Positions 24,022 through 32,951 of a stretch of DNA of 64,000 nucleotides are shown one piece after another. The position numbers were made by a program, and so were the translations under genes. Each line of letters begins with the position of its first letter. The stretch's first letter is position 1. The stretch spans positions 1-64,000 of the forward strand of contig CALRDB010000001.1 in the NCBI GenBank assembly GCA_943354745.1, written 5' to 3'. The notes under the pieces are model-generated. The model had not been told where the DNA came from. It did no database searches and saw nothing but the letters and a program-made list of their open reading frames with translations. This DNA comes from Candidatus Nomurabacteria bacterium. Lineage in GTDB: Bacteria; Patescibacteriota; Minisyncoccia; Phycocordibacterales; UBA10002.

Positions 24022-25098
24022 ATGAAATCAACCATTATTCAGGAAGATATCGAGACCATCGCGCAATCGCTTGGGCGTGAGATTCGGGCGTTGGAGGGTA
24101 AGACCATACTTATTTCAGGGAGTTCAGGATTTCTTGGTAGCTATTTTTCCGTTCTGCTCCAATATCTTAATAAGACAGTATTTAAGAAACCGTGTTCTGT
24201 TATTGCCTTGGATAATCAAATCACAGGCATTTTGGCTAATGCGCTTGGAGATATAACCGACAAGCATTTTTCAATCAAAAAATTTGACATCTGCACCCCG
24301 ATTTCAATTCAAGGTCCTATTGACTATATTATCCATTTGGCAGGGATTGCGTCGCCTGTCTACTATATGAAATTTCCACTGGAAACAATAAAGACCGCAA
24401 CTATAGGCACGCAAAATCTTCTCGAGTTGGCTAGACTCAAGAAAGTAAAGAAATTTCTCTTTTTTAGTTCAAGCGAAATTTACGGCGATCCAACGCCGGA
24501 TGCCGTGCCAACTAAGGAAAGCTATAAAGGTAATGTTTCTTCAATCGGTCCGAGAGCGTGTTATGACGAATCTAAACGTCTTGGTGAGACCTTTTGCACG
24601 GTGTATCACACTTTATACAACGTACCGTCTCAAATCGTTCGGCCATTTAATGTGTATGGACCAGGTATGAAGGCTGACGATCGGCGTGTAATTCCACAAT
24701 TTCTATCCTGTGCTTTTGACGGAAAACCGCTTCCTGTTCACGGTAATGGACTGCACACTAGAAGTTACTGCTATATAACTGATGCTATCGTCGGGTTTCT
24801 TAAGGTGCTCCTTTCGAAAGACAGTGGTGAAGTCTACAATATTGGCAATCATAAAAGTGAAACAGATCTGGTCAGTTTGGCGAAGCTGGTAATCGAACTT
24901 ACCAAACAACCGGTTACTATCGCTAAAATACCGTATCCTCCCGAGTACCCCGCGGATGAACCAAGTCGTCGTTGTCCAAATATCGGAAAAGCAATGCGGA
25001 ATTTGGCGTTTGTACCAAAAGTAAATCTCCGCACGGGCCTCAAACGAGTAATTGCTTGTCGAGTGATGCCACATGCTCCGTTACTTCCGAAGAAATAA
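24022..25098 (+). CDS. UDP-glucuronate decarboxylase-like extended SDR
   Basis: A 358-residue extended SDR. TILISGSSGFLGSYFSVLL is the NAD loop; IIHLAGIASPVYYMKFPLETIKTATIGTQNLLELAR and GPRACYDESKRLGETFCT, with catalytic Tyr-x3-Lys inside it, are the signature of UDP-xylose synthases and close RmlB-like relatives; RPFNVYGPGMKADDRRVIPQF and RSYCYITDAIVGF follow. It would convert UDP-glucuronate to UDP-xylose and release CO2, which fits the UDP-glucose-dehydrogenase-like gene at 6597. A dehydratase role is the alternative. A TACAGT box lies 6 nt before the ATG inside ACTGT-TT-ACAGT, a possible leaderless promoter or operator, without a clear -35. Confidence 0.75.
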   Translation: MKSTIIQEDIETIAQSLGREIRALEGKTILISGSSGFLGSYFSVLLQYLNKTVFKKPCSVIALDNQITGILANALGDITDKHFSIKKFDICTPISIQGPIDYIIHLAGIASPVYYMKFPLETIKTATIGTQNLLELARLKKVKKFLFFSSSEIYGDPTPDAVPTKESYKGNVSSIGPRACYDESKRLGETFCTVYHTLYNVPSQIVRPFNVYGPGMKADDRRVIPQFLSCAFDGKPLPVHGNGLHTRSYCYITDAIVGFLKVLLSKDSGEVYNIGNHKSETDLVSLAKLVIELTKQPVTIAKIPYPPEYPADEPSRRCPNIGKAMRNLAFVPKVNLRTGLKRVIACRVMPHAPLLPKK

Positions 25099-25169
25099 AA
25101 CATAAATACCAAGTTCTTGTATCTAATTACTCTTAGTTTACTTCTAGTTTTCCACACACTTTTTGTTAT

Positions 25170-25910
25170 ATGGGAAAATGGCCCAAATACATTCCTCCTC
25201 TCACTGCAGAGCAGAAAGAGATTAGTAATGACTTCATGAAATATTGGCATGAAGTCCTTCCTAGTAGATTTGGGATTATAGAAAAGTTTAATCAAGGCTT
25301 TCCCGTGTGGAATACCAAAAATTTCACGACAACATTAGAAATTGGAGGCGGACTAGGAGAACACCTCTTGTACGAGAAACTTTCTCCTTTACAAGAGCAA
25401 AATTATTATGCTATGGATATTCGGGAAAACATGGCAACAGAGATTCGACGTCGGTTTCCCTTGGTAAAGACTATTGTCGGAGATTGTCAGAAAAAGCAAG
25501 ATTTTCCTGATAAATTTTTTGATCGAATACTCGCCATTCATGTCTTGGAACATCTTCCAGACCTTCCTCAATGTTTGAAAGAAATGCACCGACTACTGTG
25601 TAAGGACGGTACGTTTCTTGTGGTAATTCCAACAGAGGGAAGTCTGGCATACTCTCTTGCGCGTAAGGTTTCTGCCGAGCGTATTTATCGTAAACGGTAC
25701 AAAGGAACTAACTATCCTGCCTATACGTGGTTTTATACCAGGGAGCACATAAACTTCCCCTCAGAGATCTTTAAAGAGTTGGCTTTATATTTTGAAATTG
25801 AAAAATCATCATACTTTCCGTTTCGGGTCCCGTTGTTGTTTTGCAATTTAGCGGTAGGTCTTGTGCTTAAACCGAAAGTAATAAAAGAAGATGAGATGGT
25901 TGACAAATAA
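25170..25910 (+). CDS. Class I SAM-dependent methyltransferase
   Basis: A 246-residue methyltransferase 11 protein. TLEIGGGLGEHLLYE (about residues 55-69) is the SAM loop; MATEIRRRFPLVKTIVGDCQ, DRILAIHVLEHLPDLPQCLKEM and LLCKDGTFLVVIP follow. The last part, YTWFYTREHINFPSEIFKELALYFE, is shared by several glycan-cluster methyltransferases. No Shine-Dalgarno is visible. It is more AT-rich than the genes around it. Substrate unknown. Confidence 0.83.
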   Translation: MGKWPKYIPPLTAEQKEISNDFMKYWHEVLPSRFGIIEKFNQGFPVWNTKNFTTTLEIGGGLGEHLLYEKLSPLQEQNYYAMDIRENMATEIRRRFPLVKTIVGDCQKKQDFPDKFFDRILAIHVLEHLPDLPQCLKEMHRLLCKDGTFLVVIPTEGSLAYSLARKVSAERIYRKRYKGTNYPAYTWFYTREHINFPSEIFKELALYFEIEKSSYFPFRVPLLFCNLAVGLVLKPKVIKEDEMVDK

Positions 25911-25927
25911 TCTCTTAATGGTTCAGT

Positions 25928-25956
25928 TTGATTTGTCTGACAAAAAAGGTTAAAAT
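25928..25956 (+). promoter_or_regulatory. Promoter with leaderless layout
   Basis: TTGATT (25928-25933), 17 nt and TAAAAT (25951-25956), with the ATG 6 nt further on. Confidence 0.6.
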
Positions 25957-25962
25957 CGCAAC

Positions 25963-26889
25963 ATGATTTCCGTAGTATTCCCAGCCTATAATGAAGAAAA
26001 AAATTTAGCTGAATTACATCGGCGGTTGCTTGTGGTACTTAAAGCCATGAACGAACCCTTTGAAATTATAGCAGTCAATAACGCTTCGACTGATGGAACG
26101 CTTTCGGAGCTAAAAAAATTATCGCCTGTTAAGATCATTACGATTGCGTATAATATTGGTCAAACGGCAGGTCTTGATGCAGGGATTCATGATGCAGAAG
26201 GGGAGGTGATTATTACCTTAGACGCTGATCTTCAGAATGACCCCGCTGATATTCCTTTGCTTGTTGCAAAAATAAGGGATGGGTATGATGTTGTGTCAGG
26301 GTGGCGACAAGACCGACAAGATTCAATGGGTCGACGTATACTCTCGCGCCTCGCAAATTGGCTTACGTCTCGTGTAACGGGATTATACCTGCATGACTCC
26401 GCTTGTGCATTGAAGGCTTACCGAAAGGAAATGATTTCACCAATTCATCTTTACGGTGAAATGCATGTCTTCTTGCCGGCTCTGCTTTTTATGCGTGGGG
26501 CGAAAGTAGCTGAAGTTCCTGTACGTCATCATGCAAGGAAGTTTGGCATATCCAAACATTATTTCTTTAAGGCAGTCAAAGATATCTTTGATTTATTAAC
26601 TATTAAATTTTTGAGTGGATTGTCCGGTCGTCCTTTGGTTTTTTTTGGCGGGATTGGAGTCGTATCGGCACTTCTCGGATGTCTTTCAGCTATCGTTGCG
26701 ATCTATCTTAGATTGGCCGGCATCTTGCATCTTGGTCAAACACCCCTCCCCATTTTTGCCGTCTTTCTTGTTTTGGCTGGTATCTTGTTCTTTATGATGG
26801 GTTTCCTTGCGGAGCTCATGCTTCGAGTATATTTTGAGACAAATCAAAAAACTCCTTATACTATCTCTGAACGTATTGAGATAAAGTGA
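25963..26889 (+). CDS. Family 2 glycosyltransferase with two C-terminal membrane segments
   Basis: A 308-residue GtrB/DPM-like enzyme. ISVVFPAYNEEKNLAELHRRL, IIAVNNASTDGTL, GQTAGLDAGIHDAEGEVIITLDADLQNDPADIP and the later DSACALKAYRKEM plus HHARKFGISKHYFFKAVKD are all typical. Two hydrophobic helices near residues 225-250 and 266-291 hold it in the membrane. The nucleotide loop is N-N-A-S-T-D rather than D-D-G-S, a variant seen in this subgroup. It would charge polyprenyl phosphate with a sugar. It is transcribed from its own promoter, with a second promoter before the next gene. Confidence 0.88.
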   Translation: MISVVFPAYNEEKNLAELHRRLLVVLKAMNEPFEIIAVNNASTDGTLSELKKLSPVKIITIAYNIGQTAGLDAGIHDAEGEVIITLDADLQNDPADIPLLVAKIRDGYDVVSGWRQDRQDSMGRRILSRLANWLTSRVTGLYLHDSACALKAYRKEMISPIHLYGEMHVFLPALLFMRGAKVAEVPVRHHARKFGISKHYFFKAVKDIFDLLTIKFLSGLSGRPLVFFGGIGVVSALLGCLSAIVAIYLRLAGILHLGQTPLPIFAVFLVLAGILFFMMGFLAELMLRVYFETNQKTPYTISERIEIK

Positions 26890-26903
26890 AATTTCTTTGT
26901 AGC

Positions 26904-26932
26904 TTGCTGTAATCTATTTTTTGTTGTATAAA
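26904..26932 (+). promoter_or_regulatory. Promoter with leaderless layout, start of the heptose module
   Basis: TTGCTG (26904-26909), 17 nt and TATAAA (26927-26932), with the ATG 6 nt further on. Confidence 0.65.
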
Positions 26933-26938
26933 TAGGTC

Positions 26939-27946
26939 ATGATTTTAACCCGAACACCATTTCGTCTGCCACTTGGCGGAGGCTCGACCGATTTACCCGC
27001 GTACTTCGAAAAGCACGGGGGTTTTATTTTTGCCGTTGCCATTAATCTCTATATGTATATAGGAGTAAATCGTCCTCCAGTAGATGATTTAATTCGTCTA
27101 AAATATCGGGATAGTGAAGAAGTCTTCAGCATCAATGATCTTAAGCATAGTATTGCCAAAGCAGCGCTTAAACGGACAGGCATTGACCGTATGGTTGAAA
27201 TTTCCTCAAAGGCCGATGTTTCTGATGGTACCGGCATGGGCAGTTCGGCAAGTTATCTCATCGGACTTCTTAATGCTCTGCATACCATAAAAGGGGAGAA
27301 CATATCACGAAGACATCTTGCCGAGGAAGCCTATGAGATCGCTACTCACGATCTCGGTCTCCCAGATGGTAAACAAGATTTCTACCTTGCTTCTTTTGGA
27401 AACTTTTGTGTACTCGACATTGCGCGAAACGGGTCAGTAACCGTCTCAAACGCGAACATTTCAAAGGCAGTCCAGACCGAATTTGAAAAACGTACCCTTC
27501 TCTTTTATACCGGAGTACGCCGATCGAGTACAGAACTTCTTAAGGATCAAGAAAAGAAACTCCGGAATAATAAAAAAGATGCTGTGGAGTTAAAGCATGA
27601 GACAAAACGTATCGGCAAAACTATTTTAGACGTATTTGAATCAGGAAGACTCAATGAGTTCGGCCGTCTTCTTGATGAGCATTGGAAACTTAAGAGAAAA
27701 ATGTCTGCAAAGATGAGTACCGATAAGTTTGATGCACTCTATGAAAAAGCAAAAAAGGCGGGAGTGCTTGGGGGAAAGATTGTTGGCGCCGGAGGCGGAG
27801 GATTTTTTATGGTATTTTGCAAAGACGGAAAACAAAACGCGGTCCGGAAAGTTTTTAAGAAGGAAGGAATGCGTGAGGTGTCATTTTCGGTAGATTCTGC
27901 AGGTACGCAGGTGTTGGTTAATAAACCTCGGTCACACACTCTGTAA
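26939..27946 (+). CDS. hddA: GHMP kinase, D-glycero-D-manno-heptose 7-phosphate kinase-like
   Basis: A 335-residue sugar kinase. ILTRTPFRLPLGGGSTDLPAYFEKHGG at the N-terminus is the HddA signature, DGTGMGSSASYLIGLLNAL is the GHMP ATP loop, and GGKIVGAGGGGFFMVF is the C-terminal third motif. Family members phosphorylate D-glycero-D-manno-heptose 7-phosphate at C1 to give the 1,7-bisphosphate. The middle motif is L-P-D-G-K-Q-D-F-Y where most members have I-G-K-Q-D-Q-Y. It opens an operon that also holds GmhB, GmhA-like, nucleotidyltransferase and transaldolase genes, which supports the heptose reading. A fucose or related kinase is the alternative. Confidence 0.85.
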   Translation: MILTRTPFRLPLGGGSTDLPAYFEKHGGFIFAVAINLYMYIGVNRPPVDDLIRLKYRDSEEVFSINDLKHSIAKAALKRTGIDRMVEISSKADVSDGTGMGSSASYLIGLLNALHTIKGENISRRHLAEEAYEIATHDLGLPDGKQDFYLASFGNFCVLDIARNGSVTVSNANISKAVQTEFEKRTLLFYTGVRRSSTELLKDQEKKLRNNKKDAVELKHETKRIGKTILDVFESGRLNEFGRLLDEHWKLKRKMSAKMSTDKFDALYEKAKKAGVLGGKIVGAGGGGFFMVFCKDGKQNAVRKVFKKEGMREVSFSVDSAGTQVLVNKPRSHTL

Positions 27947-27950
27947 TATA

Positions 27951-29282
27951 ATGTCTAAGAAACCACTTACCATTGGCGTGGTCGGACTCTGGCACCTCGG
28001 AAGCGTCTACGCTGCCGGTCTTGCCGAGCTTGGTCACCAGGTAGTTGGCTTCGATTCCGATGGTTCGGTTGTAAAGAAGTTTGCGAAAGGGATTCTTCCG
28101 GTTAGTGAAGAAGGTCTAAGTCAGTTAACATTGAAGAATATTAAGGCGGGAAGACTTGAGTTTACGAACAGTCTTCAAAAGCTTGCGTTATGTGATATTG
28201 TTTGGATTACAATTGACACTCCTTGCGATACGCATAACCTTCCCAATACATCTTCTATTTTGAAACTCCTCTCTTCTCTCGCACCGCTGCTAAGTAATGA
28301 TGTTTCTATAATTGTTTCGAGTCAGGTCCCAGTAGGAAGCGGGGACATGCTTCGCCTCCGTATTCAAAAAGCAAATCCAACACTTCGTTTTTCGTATAGC
28401 TATCAACCGGAGAATTTACAACTTGGGAAAGCGCGGCACAGTTTTTTTCACCCTGCGCGCATTGTGGTAGGAGTTGAAACGAAAGAAACGGAAGCACTTT
28501 TCGAAAGTATTTTTAGGAACGTTGATGCTCCAAAGCTCTATATGAGTGTTCCTTCTGCGGAGATGGTAAAGCACGCGGTAAATGCATTTCTCGCCACTTC
28601 ACTTAGTTTCATCTATGACATATCTGACATGTGCGAGGTTTTCGGCGCGGACGTGCTTCGTGTTTCCGAAGCATTGAAGAGTGATTTACGTATTGGGAAG
28701 TCCGCCTACCTTGATTCTAGTATTGGATTCTCCGGCGCGACGCTTGGTCGCGATCTCTCGGTACTTGTCGATAGGTCAAGAGAAAAGAACGTACTACTCC
28801 CGGTTATTGCTGGAGCCCGGCTTAAAAATGAAAAACGTTGGCAGATGGCACTACCCATTCTTAAAAAAGAGCTCGGAGATTTGTCTAAGGTAACTATCGG
28901 TTTTCTTGGGATTGCGTACAAGCCGGGGACGTCTACCGTGCGGGATTCGCTCTCGCTCAAACTTATGCGTACACTCTCACCTCTCGCTAAGGAAATATGT
29001 GCGCATGATCCTTTGGTTCCTAAAGAGGCGGTTCTTGCCGCGGGTCCCTATCGGTTCTGCTCCGACCCCTACAAGCTCGCACAAGGCTCATCGGCGCTTA
29101 TCCTCATGACCGCCTGGCCAGAGTATAGTAAGCTTGATTTTAAGAGGATTAGGCAGAGCATGAAAGGCCCAAAGCTTTTCTTTGACGCCAAAAATGCGCT
29201 CTGGCAAGAAGAGGCTCGCATAACCGCAGCTGGCCTTCGCTACATCGGCATCGGCCGTGGACGTACTAAGGTAACATCATGA
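27951..29282 (+). CDS. Nucleotide-sugar dehydrogenase homologue without the catalytic Cys
   Basis: A 443-residue three-domain member of the UDP-glucose/GDP-mannose dehydrogenase family: GVVGLWHLGSVYAAGLAELGHQVVGFD (NAD loop), DIVWITIDTP, SSQVPVGSGDMLR, YSYQPENLQLGKA, EMVKHAVNAFLATSLSF and a complete C-terminal domain (IGFLGIAYKPGTSTVRDSLSLKLM). The catalytic segment, usually G-x-C-L-P-K-D, reads GFSGATLGRDLSVL: Thr264 stands where Cys is needed for thioester formation. The enzyme therefore cannot perform the usual two-step oxidation to an acid; a single oxidation to a keto or aldehyde sugar is a fair guess. It lies 4 bp after the HddA-like gene and overlaps the SDR gene by an ATGA. Confidence 0.85.
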   Translation: MSKKPLTIGVVGLWHLGSVYAAGLAELGHQVVGFDSDGSVVKKFAKGILPVSEEGLSQLTLKNIKAGRLEFTNSLQKLALCDIVWITIDTPCDTHNLPNTSSILKLLSSLAPLLSNDVSIIVSSQVPVGSGDMLRLRIQKANPTLRFSYSYQPENLQLGKARHSFFHPARIVVGVETKETEALFESIFRNVDAPKLYMSVPSAEMVKHAVNAFLATSLSFIYDISDMCEVFGADVLRVSEALKSDLRIGKSAYLDSSIGFSGATLGRDLSVLVDRSREKNVLLPVIAGARLKNEKRWQMALPILKKELGDLSKVTIGFLGIAYKPGTSTVRDSLSLKLMRTLSPLAKEICAHDPLVPKEAVLAAGPYRFCSDPYKLAQGSSALILMTAWPEYSKLDFKRIRQSMKGPKLFFDAKNALWQEEARITAAGLRYIGIGRGRTKVTS

Positions 29283-30130
29283 GACGTGCACCTATACATG
29301 TCGTCATAACGGGAGGGACCGGAGGAATAGGTAAAGCTATTGCCTCGCGTTTTTTGCGTGAGGGTGCGGAGGTGCTCGTGGTCGCGAGGAGTGCGGGAGA
29401 ACTTGAGGCGATACGGCAAGAATTTTCAACGTATGGCAGTGCGCTTACTACGGCAATGTGTGATGTATCAAAGGCAGAGGAGGTACGTTTGCTCGGAGAA
29501 AAGATACAGGAGCGCTTCGGAGAGAAGGTCGATGTGCTCATAAATGCGGCGGGAATTTACGGTCCGAAAGACCTCCTGGAAAATACCGATGAAGAAGCGT
29601 GGAAGGAAACCCTTTTGGTGAATCTCTACGGTACAATGCTTATGACGCGGCTGGTGTTGCCGTCAATGAAGAAACAAAAAACCGGCACTATTATTAATTT
29701 CTCCGGTGGCGGAGAGGGAGCGTTCCCACGTTTTAGTGCGTACGCAGCGTCAAAAGGTGGCATTATCCGTTTCACCGAAAGTGTTGCGGAAGAGGTGCGG
29801 GACTTCGATATTTGTATTAACGCCATCGCTCCCGGAGCGGTAAATTCGGGTCTACTCGATGAGGCAATCGGGGCAGGTCCAGAGAAGGTTGGTGACGCAA
29901 CCTATCTTAAATTACTTACACAGAAGAAAGAGGGAGGTGTATCTCCCGACCTCGCCGCAGAACTTTGTGTTTTTCTCGCGCGCGACACGTCAGGTGTTAC
30001 TGGTCGGGTACTGAGTGCCGTGTGGGACAAACAGAGCAGTATTCTGAAACACTCCGCCGAAATTATGAACACAGACATCTATACCTATCGGCGAATTAAA
30101 CCTCAAGACCGTGGTTATGACTGGAAATAA
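29279..30130 (+). CDS. Short-chain dehydrogenase/reductase (classical SDR)
   Basis: A 283-residue SDR. VVITGGTGGIGKAIASRFL is the T-G-x3-G-x-G cofactor loop, DVLINAAGIYGP the N-A-A-G motif, and INFSGGGEGAFPRFSAYAASKGGIIRF holds Ser, Tyr and Lys of the catalytic triad. INAIAPGAVNSG follows. The C-terminus has an extra tail (AEIMNTDIYTYRRIKPQDRGYDWK) not found in generic fatty-acid SDRs but seen in sugar-cluster members. It sits between the Cys-less dehydrogenase and a Gfo/Idh oxidoreductase with overlaps on both sides, so these three redox enzymes are likely made together and act on the same activated sugar. Confidence 0.85.
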   Translation: MRRAPIHVVITGGTGGIGKAIASRFLREGAEVLVVARSAGELEAIRQEFSTYGSALTTAMCDVSKAEEVRLLGEKIQERFGEKVDVLINAAGIYGPKDLLENTDEEAWKETLLVNLYGTMLMTRLVLPSMKKQKTGTIINFSGGGEGAFPRFSAYAASKGGIIRFTESVAEEVRDFDICINAIAPGAVNSGLLDEAIGAGPEKVGDATYLKLLTQKKEGGVSPDLAAELCVFLARDTSGVTGRVLSAVWDKQSSILKHSAEIMNTDIYTYRRIKPQDRGYDWK

Positions 30131-31124
30131 AAAATATCGCATCGCTTTAATCGGGGCCGGGCGTATGGGCGCACGGTGGGCTAGTGTTATTGCTACGTCC
30201 AAAAGCGTAGCGCTCGCGCTTGTCGTTGACAAAGACGTCTCACTCGCGGAAAAAGTGGCGAAGATGTACGGAGTAACGTCGGAAGCGGACCACCAGTTGG
30301 CTCTCCGTGACGATGTAGATGCGGTAGTTATTGTCGTACCTCACAAATTCCTCTACCCACTTGCTAAAGAGGCGCTTCTTGCGGGTAAACATGTGTTCGT
30401 CGAAAAGCCGGGGAGTAAAACGGAGGAAGAGATGCGAGAGCTGGTGCGGATTGCAAAAGAGAAACAGTGTACACTTATGGTCGGGTTCAACTATCGCTTC
30501 TTTGATTCGATTCGGCAAGTCAAAGAGATTGTTCAGAGTGGGGAGATTGGAGAAATTCACGCTATTCGAATAGTACACGGACATCCCGGACGGGTCGGTT
30601 ATGAAAAAGAGTGGCGTATGCAAAAAGATCTGGCGGGAGGCGGCGTACTTATGGACCAAGGGCTCCACGTGATTGATTTGGCGCGATGGTTTTTGGAAGA
30701 TGAAGTTGTGCAGGTTTCCGGTGTGACGAGTAACGAAGTATGGAAAGCCGAGGTTGAGGACACCGCTTCTCTGGTTCTCAAAACCAGGAAAGGCAATGTC
30801 GCTTCGCTTCAGGTCAGTATTTCGGAGTGGAAGCCGGTGTTCTCGTTTCAGATGAGTGGTGAGAAGGGATCTATTTCCATAGAAGGGCTTGGCAGAAAAT
30901 ACGGAAACGGAGAGAGTTTTTCCGTCGGGAACTACGACAGGAAGACGGAGAAGCTACTTGAAAGACAGATAGTGTGTGACCCTGATGCGGATAAGGCTCT
31001 CGCGCGGGAGTTTGAGGCGTTTGTAGAGGCACTCTCTGCCGGCGCGTGCGAAAATCATAGTGCGAAAGATGCATTAGAGGTTTTAAAGATTATTAATGCG
31101 GTATACCAACAAGCGCAACTATGA
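30117..31124 (+). CDS. Gfo/Idh/MocA family oxidoreductase
   Basis: Read from ATG 30117 (335 residues; a GTG two codons earlier also exists). RIALIGAGRMGARWASVIATS is the N-terminal NAD(P) loop; VFVEKPGSKTEEEMRELVRIAKEK carries the E-K-P motif with the catalytic Lys; GGGVLMDQGLHVIDLARWFL gives the D-x3-H pair of the C-terminal domain. Members oxidise or reduce hydroxyls of NDP-sugars. It overlaps the SDR by 14 bp and the nucleotidyltransferase by an ATGA, so it belongs to the heptose module. Confidence 0.88.
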   Translation: MTGNKKYRIALIGAGRMGARWASVIATSKSVALALVVDKDVSLAEKVAKMYGVTSEADHQLALRDDVDAVVIVVPHKFLYPLAKEALLAGKHVFVEKPGSKTEEEMRELVRIAKEKQCTLMVGFNYRFFDSIRQVKEIVQSGEIGEIHAIRIVHGHPGRVGYEKEWRMQKDLAGGGVLMDQGLHVIDLARWFLEDEVVQVSGVTSNEVWKAEVEDTASLVLKTRKGNVASLQVSISEWKPVFSFQMSGEKGSISIEGLGRKYGNGESFSVGNYDRKTEKLLERQIVCDPDADKALAREFEAFVEALSAGACENHSAKDALEVLKIINAVYQQAQL

Positions 31125-31816
31125 AAGCCATCGTACTCGCAGCCGGAGAAGGAAAGCGGATGTTACCACTGACACTCACAGTGCCTAAGCCCATGCTTAT
31201 GATTGGCGGGCAGACTGTCCTTGATCATATCTTTGAAGGGTTTCCGGAAGAAATTACCGAGGCAATAATCGTGGTGCGGTATCTCGGAGAGAAGATACGG
31301 GAGTATTGCGGGGATATGTTCCATGGAAGACCAGTACGCTATGTGGAAGGGAGCGAGAAGGGAAACGCGTATAGTTTTCTTGCCGCTTCACCGTTTGTTG
31401 CGCCACAGGAGCGAGTGATGGCACTGTACGCCGATGAAATGCCGAGTCGAGAGAATATGGAGAAGTGTCTTTCTCACGAATACAGCTGGCTCGTAAAAGA
31501 AACACTTCGTCCGAAGGCGGCAGGAGTCGTGGAGCTTCGTCCTGACGGAACCATAGAGCGTATTGTCGAGAAATCGGAGAACCCTCCTTCAAATATGGCG
31601 GCAATCGGACTTATGGTGCTCCCCGGCCCCATCTTCGCCATACAGCCCGAACAAAACCACAATGGCGAGTATTATTTTACCAGTATGGCGAACAAAATCT
31701 TTCCGAAAACGAACGTCTATGCCGTTCTGACATCCGGAGGATGCTCGCTCACCAAACCTGAGGACATACCGAAGGTGGAAGCGTTTCTTGCCACGCGAAA
31801 AAACAATCATGTCTAG
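31121..31816 (+). CDS. Sugar-phosphate nucleotidyltransferase (HddC/RmlA-like)
   Basis: A 231-residue nucleotidyltransferase. MKAIVLAAGEGKRMLPLTLTVPKPMLMIGG holds the pyrophosphorylase signature; YVEGSEKGNAYSFLAA and VMALYADEMPS (metal-binding Asp) and the VVELRPDGTIERIVEKSENPPSNMAAIGLMVL strand follow the family. It has no C-terminal hexapeptide domain. In this context the natural substrate is D-glycero-D-manno-heptose 1-phosphate, giving GDP- or another NDP-heptose, as HddC does. RmlA or MurU-like activity is an alternative. ATGA overlap upstream and 8-bp overlap downstream show tight coupling. Confidence 0.82.
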   Translation: MKAIVLAAGEGKRMLPLTLTVPKPMLMIGGQTVLDHIFEGFPEEITEAIIVVRYLGEKIREYCGDMFHGRPVRYVEGSEKGNAYSFLAASPFVAPQERVMALYADEMPSRENMEKCLSHEYSWLVKETLRPKAAGVVELRPDGTIERIVEKSENPPSNMAAIGLMVLPGPIFAIQPEQNHNGEYYFTSMANKIFPKTNVYAVLTSGGCSLTKPEDIPKVEAFLATRKNNHV

Positions 31817-32942
31817 TAAAAAAACACAATCCAAAAACGAATTGGTGCTGGTTACCGGAGGTGCCGGGTTTATCGGCGGACATCTCGTCGACGCGCTTTT
31901 GGAGCATGAATATCGGGTGCGAGTGCTCGACAACCTCGCTCCTCCGACGCATAACGGGAAGTTGCCGAAATGGTTCAACAAAGAAGCGGAGTTTCAGAAA
32001 GGAGATGTCCGGAGCAAAGAGGATTGGGAAAAAGCCCTTGATGGCGTTTCGTTTGTCTTCCATCTCGCGGCGTATATGGACTTCCATCCCGACTTCAGTA
32101 CCTATATTGATACGAATGCAAAGAGTACGGCGCTTCTCTACGAGGTCATCGTTGAGAAAAAATATCCGGTTAAAAAAATTATCGTCGCATCGTCGCAGTC
32201 CGTGTATGGCGAAGGCGTCTACTCGTGCACCATGGACGGTATCGTGCATCCATTGCCCCGTAGTGAAGCACAGCTAAAAGCGGGGGAGTGGGAGATGAAA
32301 TGCCCAATTGACGGTGCACCGCTTATGCCGGTCGCACAAAAAGAAACCGATCGACTCTCGCCGACTATTCCGTACGGCATTTCAAAAAAGACTTCTGAAG
32401 AGTTACTTTTCTCCCTCGGACGGCTCTACGGCATTCCTTCAGTCGCGCTCCGTTACACCATCGTACACGGCGCACGCCAGAGCTTCAGACATTTCTATTC
32501 GGGAGTGCTTCGTCAAATCGCGGTGATGGCACTCGCGGGACAACCCCTCGAACTGCACGAAGACGGGAAACAGGTACGCGACTATATAAACGTGCATGAT
32601 GTGGTGGACGCGCACCTCCTTGTACTTGAGTCTCCAAAAGCCGACTTCGAAGCGTTTAACGTCGGCTCAGGACGCGCGACAAAGGTTCGTGAACTCGCAG
32701 AGATAATCGCTACAGAAGCGGGAATTCCTGCTTTCATCAAAACGTCCGGACTCTACCGCCTTGGTGCGCCCCGGCATTCACCTTCCGATAATTCAAAACT
32801 TAAGGCGCTTGGCTGGAATCCGACGCGGACCATCGCGGACGGCGTCCGCGAGTATATTGCGTGGATTCGTCAGTTCCCTGAAGCGAAACAGTTTTTGGCA
32901 GACACGCTGCGTACGATGAAGGAAAAGAGACTTTTACGCTAA
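31809..32942 (+). CDS. Extended SDR epimerase/dehydratase with a Cys-containing insert
   Basis: Read from ATG 31809 (377 residues). LVLVTGGAGFIGGHLVDALLEHEYRVRVLDNL is the NAD loop, FVFHLAAYMDF follows, SSQSVYGEG precedes an insert, and PYGISKKTSEEL holds the catalytic Y-x3-K. QVRDYINVHDVVDAHLL and FNVGSGRATKV finish the fold. The insert has two short C-x2-D-G knuckles (SCTMDGIV and KCPIDGAPL), which matches dTDP-L-rhamnose 4-epimerase (WbiB-like) proteins, where these are partly C-x2-C. It may epimerise or dehydrate an NDP-heptose. It begins inside the end of the nucleotidyltransferase gene and precedes gmhB by 9 bp. Confidence 0.82.
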   Translation: MSSKKTQSKNELVLVTGGAGFIGGHLVDALLEHEYRVRVLDNLAPPTHNGKLPKWFNKEAEFQKGDVRSKEDWEKALDGVSFVFHLAAYMDFHPDFSTYIDTNAKSTALLYEVIVEKKYPVKKIIVASSQSVYGEGVYSCTMDGIVHPLPRSEAQLKAGEWEMKCPIDGAPLMPVAQKETDRLSPTIPYGISKKTSEELLFSLGRLYGIPSVALRYTIVHGARQSFRHFYSGVLRQIAVMALAGQPLELHEDGKQVRDYINVHDVVDAHLLVLESPKADFEAFNVGSGRATKVRELAEIIATEAGIPAFIKTSGLYRLGAPRHSPSDNSKLKALGWNPTRTIADGVREYIAWIRQFPEAKQFLADTLRTMKEKRLLR

Positions 32943-32951
32943 TTTTTTACT

